Positions 9,952 through 21,934 of a stretch of 64,000 bases of DNA are shown here, one piece after another. The position numbers were made by a program, and so were the translations under genes. This DNA is from Candidatus Lindowbacteria bacterium RIFCSPLOWO2_12_FULL_62_27 (lineage in GTDB: Bacteria > Lindowbacteria > 2-12-FULL-62-27): the NCBI GenBank assembly GCA_001784175.1, contig MFPR01000041.1, positions 57,449 through 121,448 on the forward strand, written 5' to 3'. Position 1 is the stretch's first letter. Each line of letters starts with the position of its first letter. A model generated the notes under the pieces. It ran no database searches. It was not told where the DNA came from and was given only the letters and a program-made list of their open reading frames with translations.

Positions 9952-11436
9952 ATGAAAATCGCGTTCTTCTCCTCCGAGGTCGCGCCGTTTTCCAAAACCG
10001 GGGGGCTCGCCGATGTTTCCGGGACGCTCCCGCAGATTCTTGCGGCCGAGGGACACGAGGTGGTCGTGGTGACGCCGCTGTACGCCTGCGTCGACCGGAC
10101 GCGCCACGGGCTTCGCCACACCTCCGGGCGCGGCGAAGCGCCGGGTCTGGGCGGGGCGGAGATCTGGGAAGGCACGCTGGGCGCGGGTGGGCGCAGCACG
10201 GCCCGGGTGCTGTTTCTCAGCGCCGCCGCGTTCGACCGCGCGAACCTGTACCAGGAAACGGGGCGGGATTATCCGGACAACGATGTGCGGTTTTCCTATT
10301 TTTCCCGCGCGGCGCTCCTCCTGCTGAAGCATGTGTCCTTCGCGCCGGACGTCATTCATGCGAACGACTGGCAGACGGCGCTCGTGCCCGTTTACCTGAA
10401 AACGCACTTTTTGTCGGACGAATTCTTCTCCCGGTGCGGCACGGTCCTCTCGATCCACAATCTGGCGTATCAGGGCGTGTTCGAAGCCGACCGGTGGCGT
10501 GCGCTGGGACTGCCGGACCGGCTGTTTCGAATGGAGGCGTTGGAATTTTACGGCAAGATCAATTTGCTGAAAGGCGGGCTCGTTTTTTCCGACATTCTGT
10601 CGACCGTGAGTCCGCGCTATGCGCGGGAAATCCAGACGCAATCGAACGGCGCCGGCCTCGACGGCGTGCTCCAGTCTCGTGCCGGCACGCTGGTCGGGAT
10701 CCTGAACGGCATCGAGTATGCGGACTGGGACCCTTCGCGGGACGACAATCCGTTTCCGCCGTATGGACCGGAACGGATGGCGGGCAAATCGACCGCCAAA
10801 AAGATTCTGCTGGAACAGTTTGGCCTGGACAGCGGCGCCGGCGGAGGCGACCCGGCGCCGGCGTTGCTCGGAAGCGTCACGCGGCTCGACCCTCAAAAAG
10901 GCTGTGATATTCTGCTCCGGGGGCTGTTCCATATCCTGCCGAGAACCAACGCCCGGTTCGTGATGCTCGGAAGCGGCGCGCGGGACCTGGAGGCGGCGTT
11001 TGCGAACCTGGCGCGCCAGTTTCCGGGCCGGGTCGGGGTGGCGCTGAAGTTCGACCCGAAACTGGCGAAACTGGTCTATGCTGGCAGCGATCTTTTTCTG
11101 ATGCCGTCGAAATACGAGCCCTGCGGCCTCGGCCAGATGATCGCCATGGCCTATGGCACCGTTCCCGTGGTCCGCCTGACGGGGGGGTTGGCGGACACCG
11201 TCCGGCCCTATGACGAAAATTCCGGGAAAGGAAACGGATTCGGATTTGAGAGTTACACGGCGGAGGCCCTGAGCCGCACCGTCCAGAGAGCGCTGCATAT
11301 CTATCGGCAGAAATCTTTGTTTTCCGCATTACAACAGAACGCCTTGCGGGAGCGGTTCACGTGGGGACAGGCCGCACGGTCGTATCTCGACGTGTATTCC
11401 CGCGCGATTCGGATTCGCGCGAAAGGAGGGGAGTAA
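9952..11436 (+). CDS. glgA: glycogen synthase (ADP-glucose type)
   Basis: 494-aa GT5 glycosyltransferase that extends alpha-1,4-glucan from ADP-glucose. The N-terminal KTGGLADVSG motif (Lys15) is the nucleotide-sugar-binding signature; NDWQTALVP and HNLAYQGVF follow, and the C-terminal Rossmann half carries the EPCGLGQ and TGGLADTV motifs that hold the catalytic glutamate and the sugar-nucleotide. Length is typical. ADP- rather than UDP-glucose use is inferred from the bacterial GlgA family. It is the fourth gene of the glucan cassette; no glgC or glgB is visible in the window. Confidence 0.95.
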   Translation: MKIAFFSSEVAPFSKTGGLADVSGTLPQILAAEGHEVVVVTPLYACVDRTRHGLRHTSGRGEAPGLGGAEIWEGTLGAGGRSTARVLFLSAAAFDRANLYQETGRDYPDNDVRFSYFSRAALLLLKHVSFAPDVIHANDWQTALVPVYLKTHFLSDEFFSRCGTVLSIHNLAYQGVFEADRWRALGLPDRLFRMEALEFYGKINLLKGGLVFSDILSTVSPRYAREIQTQSNGAGLDGVLQSRAGTLVGILNGIEYADWDPSRDDNPFPPYGPERMAGKSTAKKILLEQFGLDSGAGGGDPAPALLGSVTRLDPQKGCDILLRGLFHILPRTNARFVMLGSGARDLEAAFANLARQFPGRVGVALKFDPKLAKLVYAGSDLFLMPSKYEPCGLGQMIAMAYGTVPVVRLTGGLADTVRPYDENSGKGNGFGFESYTAEALSRTVQRALHIYRQKSLFSALQQNALRERFTWGQAARSYLDVYSRAIRIRAKGGE

Positions 11437-11439
11437 GCG

Positions 11440-11685
11440 ATGGCTGTCAAAATGGCTGAAAAGGCCGAGCCGGTATCCCTGGTTTATGAAATCGGGGAAA
11501 GCGCCGGCAAGGTGTACCAGTATTTGTCGAAGAAGGAAGAGGGCGACACGCCCGCGCAGATCGCGAAAGCGACTGGACTTGAGTCGACCATGAGCGCCAT
11601 GGCCGTGGGCTGGCTGTCCCGCGAGAACAACGTCAGCGTGGAGCGGGCCGGCAGGAAAATTCAGGTGCGGTTGATCGGCCGCTGA
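11440..11685 (+). CDS. winged helix-turn-helix protein (DUF2582-like)
   Basis: 81-aa protein. A strong Shine-Dalgarno (ggaggg at about 11425-11430) precedes the ATG at 11440. It matches the small DUF2582 winged-helix family: YEIGESAGKVYQYLSKK, the helix-turn-helix region ATGLESTMSAMAVGWLSREN, and a short beta wing ending QVRLIGR. Members are predicted DNA-binding or adaptor domains of unknown target. It lies 3 nt after glgA, so it may regulate or be regulated with the glucan genes. Confidence 0.8.
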   Translation: MAVKMAEKAEPVSLVYEIGESAGKVYQYLSKKEEGDTPAQIAKATGLESTMSAMAVGWLSRENNVSVERAGRKIQVRLIGR

Positions 11686-11710
11686 ACGGCGGCGCACAGG
11701 TGGTGAAGGA

Positions 11711-12451
11711 TTGAAGAAAATCTGGATCATTCTCCTCATCGTGGCGGGCGTGGCGATCGGTGTCGCATCGGTGGGGTACTTTTTTTTCTGGGAGGACCTG
11801 CGGCTCCTGTTCGGCGCGGCGCCCAGAGGCGGGGAAAAAGTCTCCGGTGGCGGGAAGGTGGACCTGGTCGCCGAATTTGTCGCGATCGAGTCCGGTTCCA
11901 AATCTCCGTCCACTCCGGCCGCGGGACCGGCCCCCTCGGCGCCGGCGGACGCGGGGCCCGAGGGGGATGGTCTGGATCTCGGCGGGGAAGGCGCGGGGGA
12001 AGAGGCGGCGGAGGAGCCAGAGGAGCCGGAGGAGAAACCAAAACCGCCCGAGCCCAAACCGGAGCCGGTCCCGACGATCGAGCGAAAACCGGCCGGGACC
12101 GCGTTGGAAAAACCGTCGCCGGCCAAGCCCAGGGTCCCGGCACCGCCCGGGTCAGCGCCCCCGGCGCCCCAAGTGCCGGCGTCTCCGACGCCGGCCTCCG
12201 CGTCCGTCGCCGTCCAGAAGAAAGCGCAGGGACTGATCCAGCGCCGCAAGTACGCCGAGGCCGAGGTGGTTCTCAAACAGTACCTGGCCGCCAACCCTCA
12301 GGACGGGGATGTCCACTTCATGATGGGATTTCTGCTCATTCAGCAAAACCGCAAGGGCCAGGCGGTCTCACATTTTCAATTCGCGTTCCAAGCCGCCCGG
12401 GATCCCCAGATCCGCCAGTTGTCGGAACAATATCTTAAAAAGTTGCGCTGA
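11711..12451 (+). CDS. membrane-anchored protein with Pro/Glu-rich linker and TPR-like C-terminus
   Basis: 246 aa, apparent TTG start at 11711; the purine-rich run aagga directly abuts it, so the exact start is uncertain. One N-terminal transmembrane helix (IWIILLIVAGVAIGVASVGYFFF) is followed by a long low-complexity Pro/Glu/Ala linker (residues ~70-165). A C-terminal helical part (KKAQGLIQRRKYAEAEVVLKQYL and a second helix pair ending YLKKLR) resembles one or two tetratricopeptide repeats. This suggests an inner-membrane scaffold reaching across the periplasm. No specific partner is visible. Confidence 0.65.
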   Translation: MKKIWIILLIVAGVAIGVASVGYFFFWEDLRLLFGAAPRGGEKVSGGGKVDLVAEFVAIESGSKSPSTPAAGPAPSAPADAGPEGDGLDLGGEGAGEEAAEEPEEPEEKPKPPEPKPEPVPTIERKPAGTALEKPSPAKPRVPAPPGSAPPAPQVPASPTPASASVAVQKKAQGLIQRRKYAEAEVVLKQYLAANPQDGDVHFMMGFLLIQQNRKGQAVSHFQFAFQAARDPQIRQLSEQYLKKLR

Positions 12452-12459
12452 TATTTTTT

Positions 12460-13182
12460 TTGGCCCACCTCGAACTTCGCAACCTGACAAAACGATTCAA
12501 CCGTCTCACGGCGGTGGACCGGCTGAACCTCGCCGTGAATCGCGGAGAGGTGTACGCGCTGCTCGGCCCGAACGGCGCCGGCAAGACGACGACGCTGCGG
12601 ATGATCGCCGGCCTCACGCCGCCGACCTCGGGGGACATCCTCGTCGACGGCAGGAACCTGCGGGACCATCCAACGGAAATCAAATCCGATTTCTTCTTCA
12701 TTCCCGACCGCCCCTATCTCTACGACAAACTGACGGGCCGGGAGTATCTGGAATTTCTGATCAATATTTACGGGCGCGGGCGGATCGACGCCGTGGCCGG
12801 CCTCTTTCGGGAGTTCGAAATCGATGCCCGGCTCGATCACCTGGTCGAATCCTACTCCCACGGCATGCGCCAGAAACTCCTGCTCTCCGCGGCCTTCATG
12901 CTCGACCCCGCGATGCTGATCATCGATGAGCCGCTGGTGGGCCTCGACCCGAAAAGCATGGTGGTCCTGCGGCGGAAAATCGCCAACTTCGCGGGGGACA
13001 ACCGCGTCGCCTTCATCTCAACCCATCAGCTCTCCATGGCCGAATCGGTTGCGACCCGCATCGGCATCCTCCACCACGGCCGGCTCCTCGCGGAAGGCTC
13101 CGTGCCGGAAATCCGGGACCGCGCCCGGTCCGGAACGCTGGAGGAGGCGTTTTTGAGTTTGACGGAAGAAATTTCAGACTAA
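12460..13182 (+). CDS. ABC transporter ATP-binding protein
   Basis: 240-aa ABC ATPase, probable TTG start at 12460. Walker A GPNGAGKTT is at 36-44, the signature is YSHGMRQK (variant of LSGGQ, as in many ABC-2 exporter ATPases), Walker B is MLIIDEP, and the H-loop His is in ISTHQ. No permease gene lies on either side: upstream is the TPR-like protein and downstream is a convergent metallophosphoesterase that overlaps its last 9 nt. It probably works with a membrane subunit encoded elsewhere. Confidence 0.9.
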   Translation: MAHLELRNLTKRFNRLTAVDRLNLAVNRGEVYALLGPNGAGKTTTLRMIAGLTPPTSGDILVDGRNLRDHPTEIKSDFFFIPDRPYLYDKLTGREYLEFLINIYGRGRIDAVAGLFREFEIDARLDHLVESYSHGMRQKLLLSAAFMLDPAMLIIDEPLVGLDPKSMVVLRRKIANFAGDNRVAFISTHQLSMAESVATRIGILHHGRLLAEGSVPEIRDRARSGTLEEAFLSLTEEISD

Positions 13183-14346
13183 AACGATCTTCGTCAGTTC
13201 CGCTGGCGCGCCGATGCGCAGCGGCGGGCCCCAGGTGCCGGCGCCGCGGCTGACATAAATCTGCGTGTGGCCGTGCCGGTGCAGGCCGCTCAGATAGGGT
13301 TGCGCCGCCATCACCAGTGCGCCGAATGGCCATATCTGCCCGCCATGGGTGTGTCCGGAAAGCTGCAAATCAATTCCCGCTTCTGCGGCGTCCCAGACCT
13401 CGCGCGGCTGATGCGCGAGAAGGATGGCCGGCGCGTCCGCCGGGCGCGCCGCGAGGGCGCGGCGCACATCCGGCGCGTTTGCCGGCGTTGTCGCAAACTG
13501 CCGCAGGCCCGCCCGGTCCGGAATACCGGCCAAGTACACGGCCGACGCCACCATGAAACCCGAATTGTTCAGGATCGTCATGCCGAGTTTCCGGATGGCC
13601 TCGAGCCACACCTGCGTGTCGACGTAATATTCGTGATTGCCTGTCACAAAGAAAACGCCGTGCGTTGCGGTGAGATTCCGAAGCGGCGCCACCGTCCGGC
13701 CGATTTCGCCGGGATTGCCGTCCACAAGATCCCCCGTCACGACGATGAGATCCGGCCGGAGGGCGTTGACGCGTTCGACCACGCGCCGGACGAAGCTTTC
13801 CGGAGTCCATGGCGCAATGTGGAGGTCGGTCAATTGCACGATCGTGAATCCCTGCGCTCCGGCCGGCAGCCGGTCGAGTTTGACGGGCACTTCCAGAAGT
13901 TCCGGGTCCTCGAAGGCGCTGTAGACGCCGTGCAGAACGCCGCCGGCGCCGATCGTGAGCGTTCCCGTTGCGAGCGTCCGCGAGAGAAACTGCCGGCGGG
14001 CCGGATCGAATACCGGCTGGCGGGTGATCCAGGATTTGATTCGAAGTCCAACCCAGATCAAGCCGCCCGTCGCTCTCAGGCAGACGAGGAAAAACAGGAT
14101 TCCCATCCAGGAAATCAGCAACAAATAGGCCATCCGATTCAGCGGTTCCGGCAACAGGCGGCGCAGAAAGAAACTCATCGGGACCAGCGCCGTCAATCCC
14201 GCCAGCGCCCAGCCGAGCCGCTGAATCCATCGCGGCGGGAGACGGACATCCCGGACAAACCGCATCCAGAAATAGCCGTGCATCACGGCTGAGGCCGCCG
14301 TGAGCAGTCCCAGCCACATGACCCACAACAGCCAGGGCCGGTTCAC
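13174..14346 (-). CDS. membrane-bound metallophosphoesterase (YkuE-like)
   Basis: 390 aa, apparent GTG start at 14346. The N-terminal ~125 residues contain about four hydrophobic segments. The C-terminal calcineurin-like domain has the full metal set: QLTDLHI, GDLVDG, GNHEYY and SGHTHGGQ. YkuE-type proteins are bimetallic phosphoesterases of unclear substrate, some acting on lipids. It begins 16 nt after the RND pump gene, so it is the distal member of the efflux operon. A second, soluble-looking relative lies at 22914-23795. It converges on, and overlaps by 9 nt, the ABC ATPase gene. Confidence 0.88.
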   Translation of the reverse strand: MNRPWLLWVMWLGLLTAASAVMHGYFWMRFVRDVRLPPRWIQRLGWALAGLTALVPMSFFLRRLLPEPLNRMAYLLLISWMGILFFLVCLRATGGLIWVGLRIKSWITRQPVFDPARRQFLSRTLATGTLTIGAGGVLHGVYSAFEDPELLEVPVKLDRLPAGAQGFTIVQLTDLHIAPWTPESFVRRVVERVNALRPDLIVVTGDLVDGNPGEIGRTVAPLRNLTATHGVFFVTGNHEYYVDTQVWLEAIRKLGMTILNNSGFMVASAVYLAGIPDRAGLRQFATTPANAPDVRRALAARPADAPAILLAHQPREVWDAAEAGIDLQLSGHTHGGQIWPFGALVMAAQPYLSGLHRHGHTQIYVSRGAGTWGPPLRIGAPAELTKIVLV

Positions 14347-14362
14347 TGCGCGCCGCCGCCGG

Positions 14363-17469
<3,107 letters not shown>

Positions 17470-17470
<1 letters not shown>

Positions 17471-18873
17471 TACCGGCCCGCCGGTTCCTGAATGCGGACG
17501 GGGATGCCGTCGCGAATTTTCTGAATGCCCGCGACCACGACCGATTCGCCCTCGTGCAGGCCGTCGAGAATCTGGACTTTCCCCGGGCGGCGAAGCCCGA
17601 GGGTCACTTCCCGCATGCGGGCGACGCCGCCCTCGATGACGAACGCGTGGAATTTTCCGCCCTGCGGAACAATCGCCGATTCCGGCACCACGCGGGCATC
17701 TGGAAAATCTCCGACTGTGATGCGGACGTCGGCAAAGAGGCCTGGTTTGAGGCGCCGGCTTGGATTCTGGATGCGCATTTTCATCAGCACACTGCGGGTC
17801 TTCTCATCCACCGTCGGGTCGATGTAGTAGACCGTTCCGCGAAAGAGATCGTCCGGCCAGGGCGTCACGCGAAGTTCCGCCGCCTGGCCGGACCGGATCC
17901 GGCTCAGATACCGTTCCGGTACATGGAAGGCCGACTTGACCGAAGAAAGGTCCACCAGCTCGAACATGAGCGCGCCCTTGTCGACAAAATCGCCCACGGC
18001 CACGCGCCGGACCGACAGGACGCCGTCCATGGGCGCGATCAGCGTCAGGTCGTTCATCCGCGCTTGCTGAAGATTCAATTCGGCCTGCGCACGCTGAACT
18101 TCCGGATGAACATCCACCGGCGCGTCATCCCCGGCCGCGTCGCCGAGCGACGCTTGGAGCGCTTGTTCCGCAGCGTGCGCCGCCGCAAGCGCCGCCCGGG
18201 CCTGTTTGACGAGCGGGTGTCGCTCGTGCGTTTCCTCGCCGTCGACGCCCGAAAGAGACGCGTCCGCGGCGGCCACGTCTGCTTCGGCCTGTTTGACCGT
18301 CGTGATGGCGCGTTCGAGATCGTCCTGCGTTTTGAATTCCTTCTCGAACAGCGCGCGTGTCCGGTTTTCGTCCTGCCGGGCGCGTTCGAGAACGGCGCGC
18401 GCCCTCACGCGGCGCGCGAGCGTCTCGCGCACGGTCTGCCGGGCCTGATCGATCCCGGCCTGGGCCTGCAGGATCTGGGCGCGCGCCGAGGCGAGTTGTT
18501 TGCGCTGCTGCAGCACGGTCTGCCGGATTTGGAGGAGCCGCGCCGAGGCGACCTCGATATCCTGTTGCAGTTTGGCCGGGTCGAGTTCGACGAGGATGTC
18601 GCCTTTTTTCACTGTCTGACCCTCGTCGAATCCCAGCCGGACGATCCGGCCGGCGACCTCGGGTTTCACCTGCACCACTTCGCTTGCTTCGAGCGTCCCC
18701 ACGGTTTCGATGGTCTCGACCATCCTTTCCGTCGCCACGGGCGCCACCTCGACGAGCGGCGGTGGCGGACCGGCCGCCGGCTTGTCGGCCGCTCCGGGGG
18801 TGGAGAGCTTGGACCCGCAGGCCGCAAGGATCGCGGCCCCGATGAGTGCGAGGAAAATGCGACCCTTATTCAT
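17470..18873 (-). CDS. RND efflux periplasmic adaptor lipoprotein
   Basis: 467-aa membrane fusion protein linking the RND pump to TolC. The N-terminus has a lipoprotein signal with lipobox LAAC (IGAAILAACGSK), so it is anchored by a lipidated Cys near residue 19. The order is a barrel-sandwich/biotinyl-like half (EVAGRIVRLGFDEGQTVKKGD), a long alpha-helical hairpin (about 110-235, somewhat longer than in AcrA), the second lipoyl half (APMDGVLSVRRVAVGDFV), then beta-barrel and membrane-proximal domains. Overlaps tolC by 4 nt. Confidence 0.93.
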
Positions 18874-20159
18874 TCGGCCGTTCCCAGCTCGCCGAGTGCG
18901 AGTTCGAATTTGCGGCGCGCCAGTTTCAAATCCGCGTCCGTGTCCGCCTCCTGAACCTCCGCCGCCACCAGCGCGGTGTGGGCGTCCGCCACCTCCACCG
19001 CCGTCGAGAGTCCCTCACGGAACTGCGCGATGACCCGCTCGTAATTTTCGCGCGCCGCCCCCACTCCCTTCCGGGACGCCGCACGGATTGCCCGGAGCGC
19101 GTCGATCTCCAGCATCGCCTGCCGCACTTCAAGATCGATCTCGCGCGCCATGCGCTCAAGTTCGAGCTGATGCTGTTCGACACGAATCTCCGCCTTTTCG
19201 ACCTCGGCGTTTCTTCCGAATCCGTCGAAGATGTCATACTCGACTTTGGCCTGGACCTGCCAGTTGTCCTTCTCGCGAAACGAACTGACCTTCTGGGTGC
19301 GCGTGTAATTTCCGGCAAGTTTTGCGGAAGGAAAAAATCCGGCGCGGGCGGTCCGAATTCCCTCCTGAGCTTCTTTCAGCCGAAGTTCGGCGATCCGGTG
19401 TTCGGGCCGCAGGCGAATCGCACGCGCCACGTAGGGATCGGGCGTTTTGTCGTCCGGCCGCGCCTCGTCCGTTTCAGGGTCCGGCTCGTCCAGCACGGGT
19501 CCCTCCACGGGACGGCCGACGACGAAACCGAGCCGCGCGCGAAACACAGCCACGTCGTTTTCCGCCCGCACCACGTCGCGCTCCGCCGCAGTCAGCGCGA
19601 CTTCCGACCGGATCACCTCCGTGCGCGTCGCCGTCCCGGCCTCCTTGCGTGCCGCCGCGAGCGCGAGCTGGTCGCGGGCCAGTTCGACGGCGCGCCGGGC
19701 AATCGTCTGCCGGTGCTGGGCGCGCAGGAGAGAAAAATACTCGACCGCGACCTCGAAGAGCCGCGCCTGCTTCACCAGCCGGACCTCCTCCTGCTGAACG
19801 GCCACCTCAACGCGGGCCGCGCGCAGCGTCGCCCATTCCTTCCCGCCGCCATAGAGCGGCTGGCTGACATCGAACCGGAAATCCGTATTGTCCTTGAACG
19901 TCACGAATCCCCCAACCCCGGCCTCGCGATTGCGGGACTGCGTGAAGGCGGCCGTAATACCCGGCAGCACGGCCGCCCGGGCCAGCCGGATGTTCTGCCG
20001 GGCCTCCGCGACCTGCGCCTCGGTGATCCGGATATCTTCATTCTTCTTGAGCGCGAGCTGAAACGCCTGCTCAAGAGACAGCGCGCCTTCCGCGCCGGCG
20101 CTGATCGAAATCAGCGCCATGAGGAAGACAACGCCCCACACGGTCCTTCGCCGGTTCAC
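18870..20159 (-). CDS. TolC-family outer-membrane efflux protein
   Basis: 429 aa with a cleavable signal peptide (residues about 1-24, ending AGAEGA). Two repeats of the OEP family, each with long coiled-coil helices, are visible (e.g. LSLEQAFQLALKKNEDIRITEAQVAEARQNI in parts). It forms the outer-membrane channel-tunnel of the pump. The start overlaps the TetR stop by 4 nt and its stop overlaps the adaptor start by 4 nt. Confidence 0.92.
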   Translation of the reverse strand: MNRRRTVWGVVFLMALISISAGAEGALSLEQAFQLALKKNEDIRITEAQVAEARQNIRLARAAVLPGITAAFTQSRNREAGVGGFVTFKDNTDFRFDVSQPLYGGGKEWATLRAARVEVAVQQEEVRLVKQARLFEVAVEYFSLLRAQHRQTIARRAVELARDQLALAAARKEAGTATRTEVIRSEVALTAAERDVVRAENDVAVFRARLGFVVGRPVEGPVLDEPDPETDEARPDDKTPDPYVARAIRLRPEHRIAELRLKEAQEGIRTARAGFFPSAKLAGNYTRTQKVSSFREKDNWQVQAKVEYDIFDGFGRNAEVEKAEIRVEQHQLELERMAREIDLEVRQAMLEIDALRAIRAASRKGVGAARENYERVIAQFREGLSTAVEVADAHTALVAAEVQEADTDADLKLARRKFELALGELGTAE

Positions 20160-20737
20160 GATTTTCTCCGATTTCCCTTGAAACCCCGCAAGAACAGATT
20201 GGCGAGGAACGCGGCCTCGCGGGCAGGATGAATTTTTTCATTGGCGATCCCGATTTTCTGCCGGAGCAGCCCGAAGACCATCCCGTGAAAAACGGCCGCC
20301 TCGGGCAGACGGGACCGGCCGCCCAGAAGTTCCGCAAGGCGCAGGTTTTTGCGCCGGATCACCCCGGCCATGGCAACGCGGACCGCCGGAATGGCCAGCG
20401 TGCCTTCGCGAACAAAGAGTTTCATGAAATCGGGCCGGTCCGAAAAATATTCGAGGGTCAGGCGTGCGATGACCCGAAGCGACCCCTCCAGCCCGCCGGC
20501 CGCCGGGCGTCCCTCCGAAAGGCGGGCGTCCAATTCATCGGCCGTCCGTAGCAGAAGCGCCGTGAGGAGCCCCTCCTTATCCCGAAAATGGCGGTAGACC
20601 GTCCCCTTGCCGATCCCAGCCGCCGAACAGACATCATCGACGGTCGACCGGTAATACCCCTGTTTCGAAAACACCCGCCCTGCGGCTTCAAGTATGCCGT
20701 CGGCCGCCACCGGCCGCCTCCCACGTGCAGGTTTCAT
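20156..20737 (-). CDS. TetR-family repressor of the efflux operon
   Basis: 193 aa using ATG at 20737 (the open frame extends further but passes through the promoter and operator, so upstream starts are rejected). The N-terminal helix-turn-helix is clear: ILEAAGRVFSKQGYYRSTVDDVCSAAGIGKGTVYRHFRDKEGLL in parts, residues ~14-57. The C-terminal ligand domain resembles the AcrR/TetR_C type and its ligand is unknown. A 15+15 bp inverted repeat 24-55 nt upstream of the start overlaps the promoter. It is first in the operon, so it very likely represses itself and the pump until a substrate binds. Confidence 0.92.
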   Translation of the reverse strand: MKPARGRRPVAADGILEAAGRVFSKQGYYRSTVDDVCSAAGIGKGTVYRHFRDKEGLLTALLLRTADELDARLSEGRPAAGGLEGSLRVIARLTLEYFSDRPDFMKLFVREGTLAIPAVRVAMAGVIRRKNLRLAELLGGRSRLPEAAVFHGMVFGLLRQKIGIANEKIHPAREAAFLANLFLRGFKGNRRKS

Positions 20738-20760
20738 CCGCGACTCCCACTGTCCCAGAC

Positions 20761-20792
20761 TTATTTCGGACTGACCAGTCAGTCCGAAATAA
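20761..20792 (-). promoter_or_regulatory. TetR operator: 15-bp perfect inverted repeat
   Basis: Arms TTATTTCGGACTGAC and its exact reverse complement are separated by 2 bp (CA). It lies just upstream of the TetR gene and covers the region from the last base of the -10 box through the expected transcription start. Length, symmetry and GACTGAC...GTCAGTC core are typical of TetR-family operators. Confidence 0.85.
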
Positions 20793-20820
20793 CTGTACGG
20801 CATTTCACCCCTGCTGTCAA
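20792..20820 (-). promoter_or_regulatory. sigma70-type promoter of the efflux operon
   Basis: On the minus strand TTGACA (20820-20815), a 17-nt spacer, then TACAGT (20797-20792). The -35 is consensus, the spacing optimal and the -10 matches at four of six positions. The operator begins at the end of the -10, so repressor binding would block initiation. Confidence 0.8.
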
Positions 20821-20862
20821 TACCCGGTTTCGGCGGCGGCTCATGATCCCAGGAATAGAGAC

Positions 20863-20931
20863 GCGTAGAAACGGGGTCGGGGAAACGGGGGTCGGAAACG
20901 GGGGTCAGACCTATGTTTATGAGTTTATTTT
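20863..20931. repeat. left end of REP-type element: G-rich imperfect repeats plus 31-nt inverted repeat
   Basis: About three imperfect copies of GGAAACGGGGGTC (from ~20868) lead into a 31-nt terminal repeat at 20901-20931. This matches the reverse complement of 21842-21872 at 30 of 31 positions. Confidence 0.75.
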
Positions 20932-20958
20932 TCACACGATATGATGTAGGAGTGGTGC

Positions 20959-21876
20959 ATGAGCCGTGCAGTTCGTGTGGATATTGAAGGATGCTGGTAT
21001 CATGTCGTGGCAAGAGGCAACGAGCGGCGGTCGATTTTCACCTCTGATGAAGAACGGGGCTATTATCTGCGGTTGCTGGATGAAGTGACGCGATTGAGTG
21101 GGGCTTCCTTTAGCGCCTACAGTCTGGTTCCCAATCATGTTCATCTGTTGATCCATCGAGGCCGTCAAAGCCTAGCGAGGATGATGCAGAGGCTTCACGG
21201 CAATTATGCCGGCCATTTTAACCGGCGGCATCGCCGCAAGGGGCATCTGTTTGAAGGCCGTTATCACGCCTATCTGGTGACTCACGATAGATATCTTGCG
21301 GCCCTTGTCCGATACATTCATCGTAACCTGCCCGAAGCCGGTTTGGGAAAAGAGAATTGGAACAGGTTATGGTCAAGTCACCGTCTTTACATCAATCAGA
21401 ATCAGAGACCGTGGACTCAGTGGCGACCGGCGCCTGGATACGGGGGTGCCCGAGGGACTCGATCCTACCGCGAGTTAATGGGTGATTCTGCAGGGAGCGC
21501 TCTACCGCCATTTGTGCCGGAACGCCCATGGGCTTATGGGACGGCTGGTTCATGGAGGAAGTACGAGCGCCGTAAAGAGGGAAGGGAAGGAAGAAAGCGC
21601 CGTGAGCTGAGGGGGGTTGAGGCACTGGAGCGTGTGATCGAGAAGGTCGCTAAGCACCGTCGTGTCTCCGTAATATCGTTGCAGTCTGACAGCAGACTGC
21701 GGGCGATCACAAAAGTCCGAAACGAGGCGATTTTGAATTGTCTGGCTGCCGGCCATGGGCCGACAGAAATCAGCCGTTACTTCCAGAGATGCCCTGCGTC
21801 CATCACAACAGTGGTTCGCCGTTACGGCGATCCGCGTAAAGAAAATAAACTTATAAACATAGGTCTGACCCCATGA
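20959..21876 (+). CDS. Y1-type (REP-associated) transposase
   Basis: 305 aa; SD aggag (20948-20952) 6 nt before ATG 20959. The N-terminal ~150 residues are a Y1_Tnp/TnpA-REP HUH domain. RAVRVDIEGCWYHVVARGN is the family N-terminus, the HUH pair is in LVPNHVHLLIH, and the probable catalytic Tyr is in HDRYLAALVRYIHRNL. The C-terminal part (VEALERVIEKVAKHRRVSVISL, then a helix-turn-helix-like GHGPTEISRYFQRCPASITTVVRRYG) resembles DnaA-like/HTH tails of the larger members. The last residues are encoded by the right terminal repeat. These enzymes move or maintain REP-like single-stranded palindromes. GC is lower than neighbours, consistent with transfer. Confidence 0.9.
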   Translation: MSRAVRVDIEGCWYHVVARGNERRSIFTSDEERGYYLRLLDEVTRLSGASFSAYSLVPNHVHLLIHRGRQSLARMMQRLHGNYAGHFNRRHRRKGHLFEGRYHAYLVTHDRYLAALVRYIHRNLPEAGLGKENWNRLWSSHRLYINQNQRPWTQWRPAPGYGGARGTRSYRELMGDSAGSALPPFVPERPWAYGTAGSWRKYERRKEGREGRKRRELRGVEALERVIEKVAKHRRVSVISLQSDSRLRAITKVRNEAILNCLAAGHGPTEISRYFQRCPASITTVVRRYGDPRKENKLINIGLTP

Positions 21877-21927
21877 CCCCTAGGTCTGACCCCATGACCC
21901 CCCCATGACCCCCATGACCCCCATGAA
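21842..21927. repeat. right end of REP-type element
   Basis: 21842-21872 is the inverted partner of 20901-20931. It is followed by tandem imperfect CATGACCCC repeats to about 21927, ending just before the next gene. Confidence 0.7.
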
Positions 21928-21934
21928 GTGAAAT

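Larger units (their letters stand above)
20901..21927 (+). mobile_element. IS200/REP-like element with Y1 transposase
   Basis: A Y1_Tnp-type transposase gene is enclosed by 31-nt inverted repeats (20901-20931 and 21842-21872). G/C-rich degenerate short repeats lie outside both. The right side carries several copies of a CCCCATGAC unit (21868-21927) and a partial second copy of the terminal repeat end (TAGGTCTGACCCC at 21881). Exact boundaries are uncertain. Confidence 0.75.

Noticed and set aside
8287..11298. 1003-aa minus-strand open frame opposite the glucan genes
   Set aside because: It is antisense to four well-supported genes, has Arg/Gly/His-rich composition typical of GC-driven shadow frames and no recognisable domain.
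20156..21013. TetR protein starting upstream at 21013
   Set aside because: The longer version would translate through the promoter, the operator and the transposon end; ATG 20737 fits the family N-terminus.
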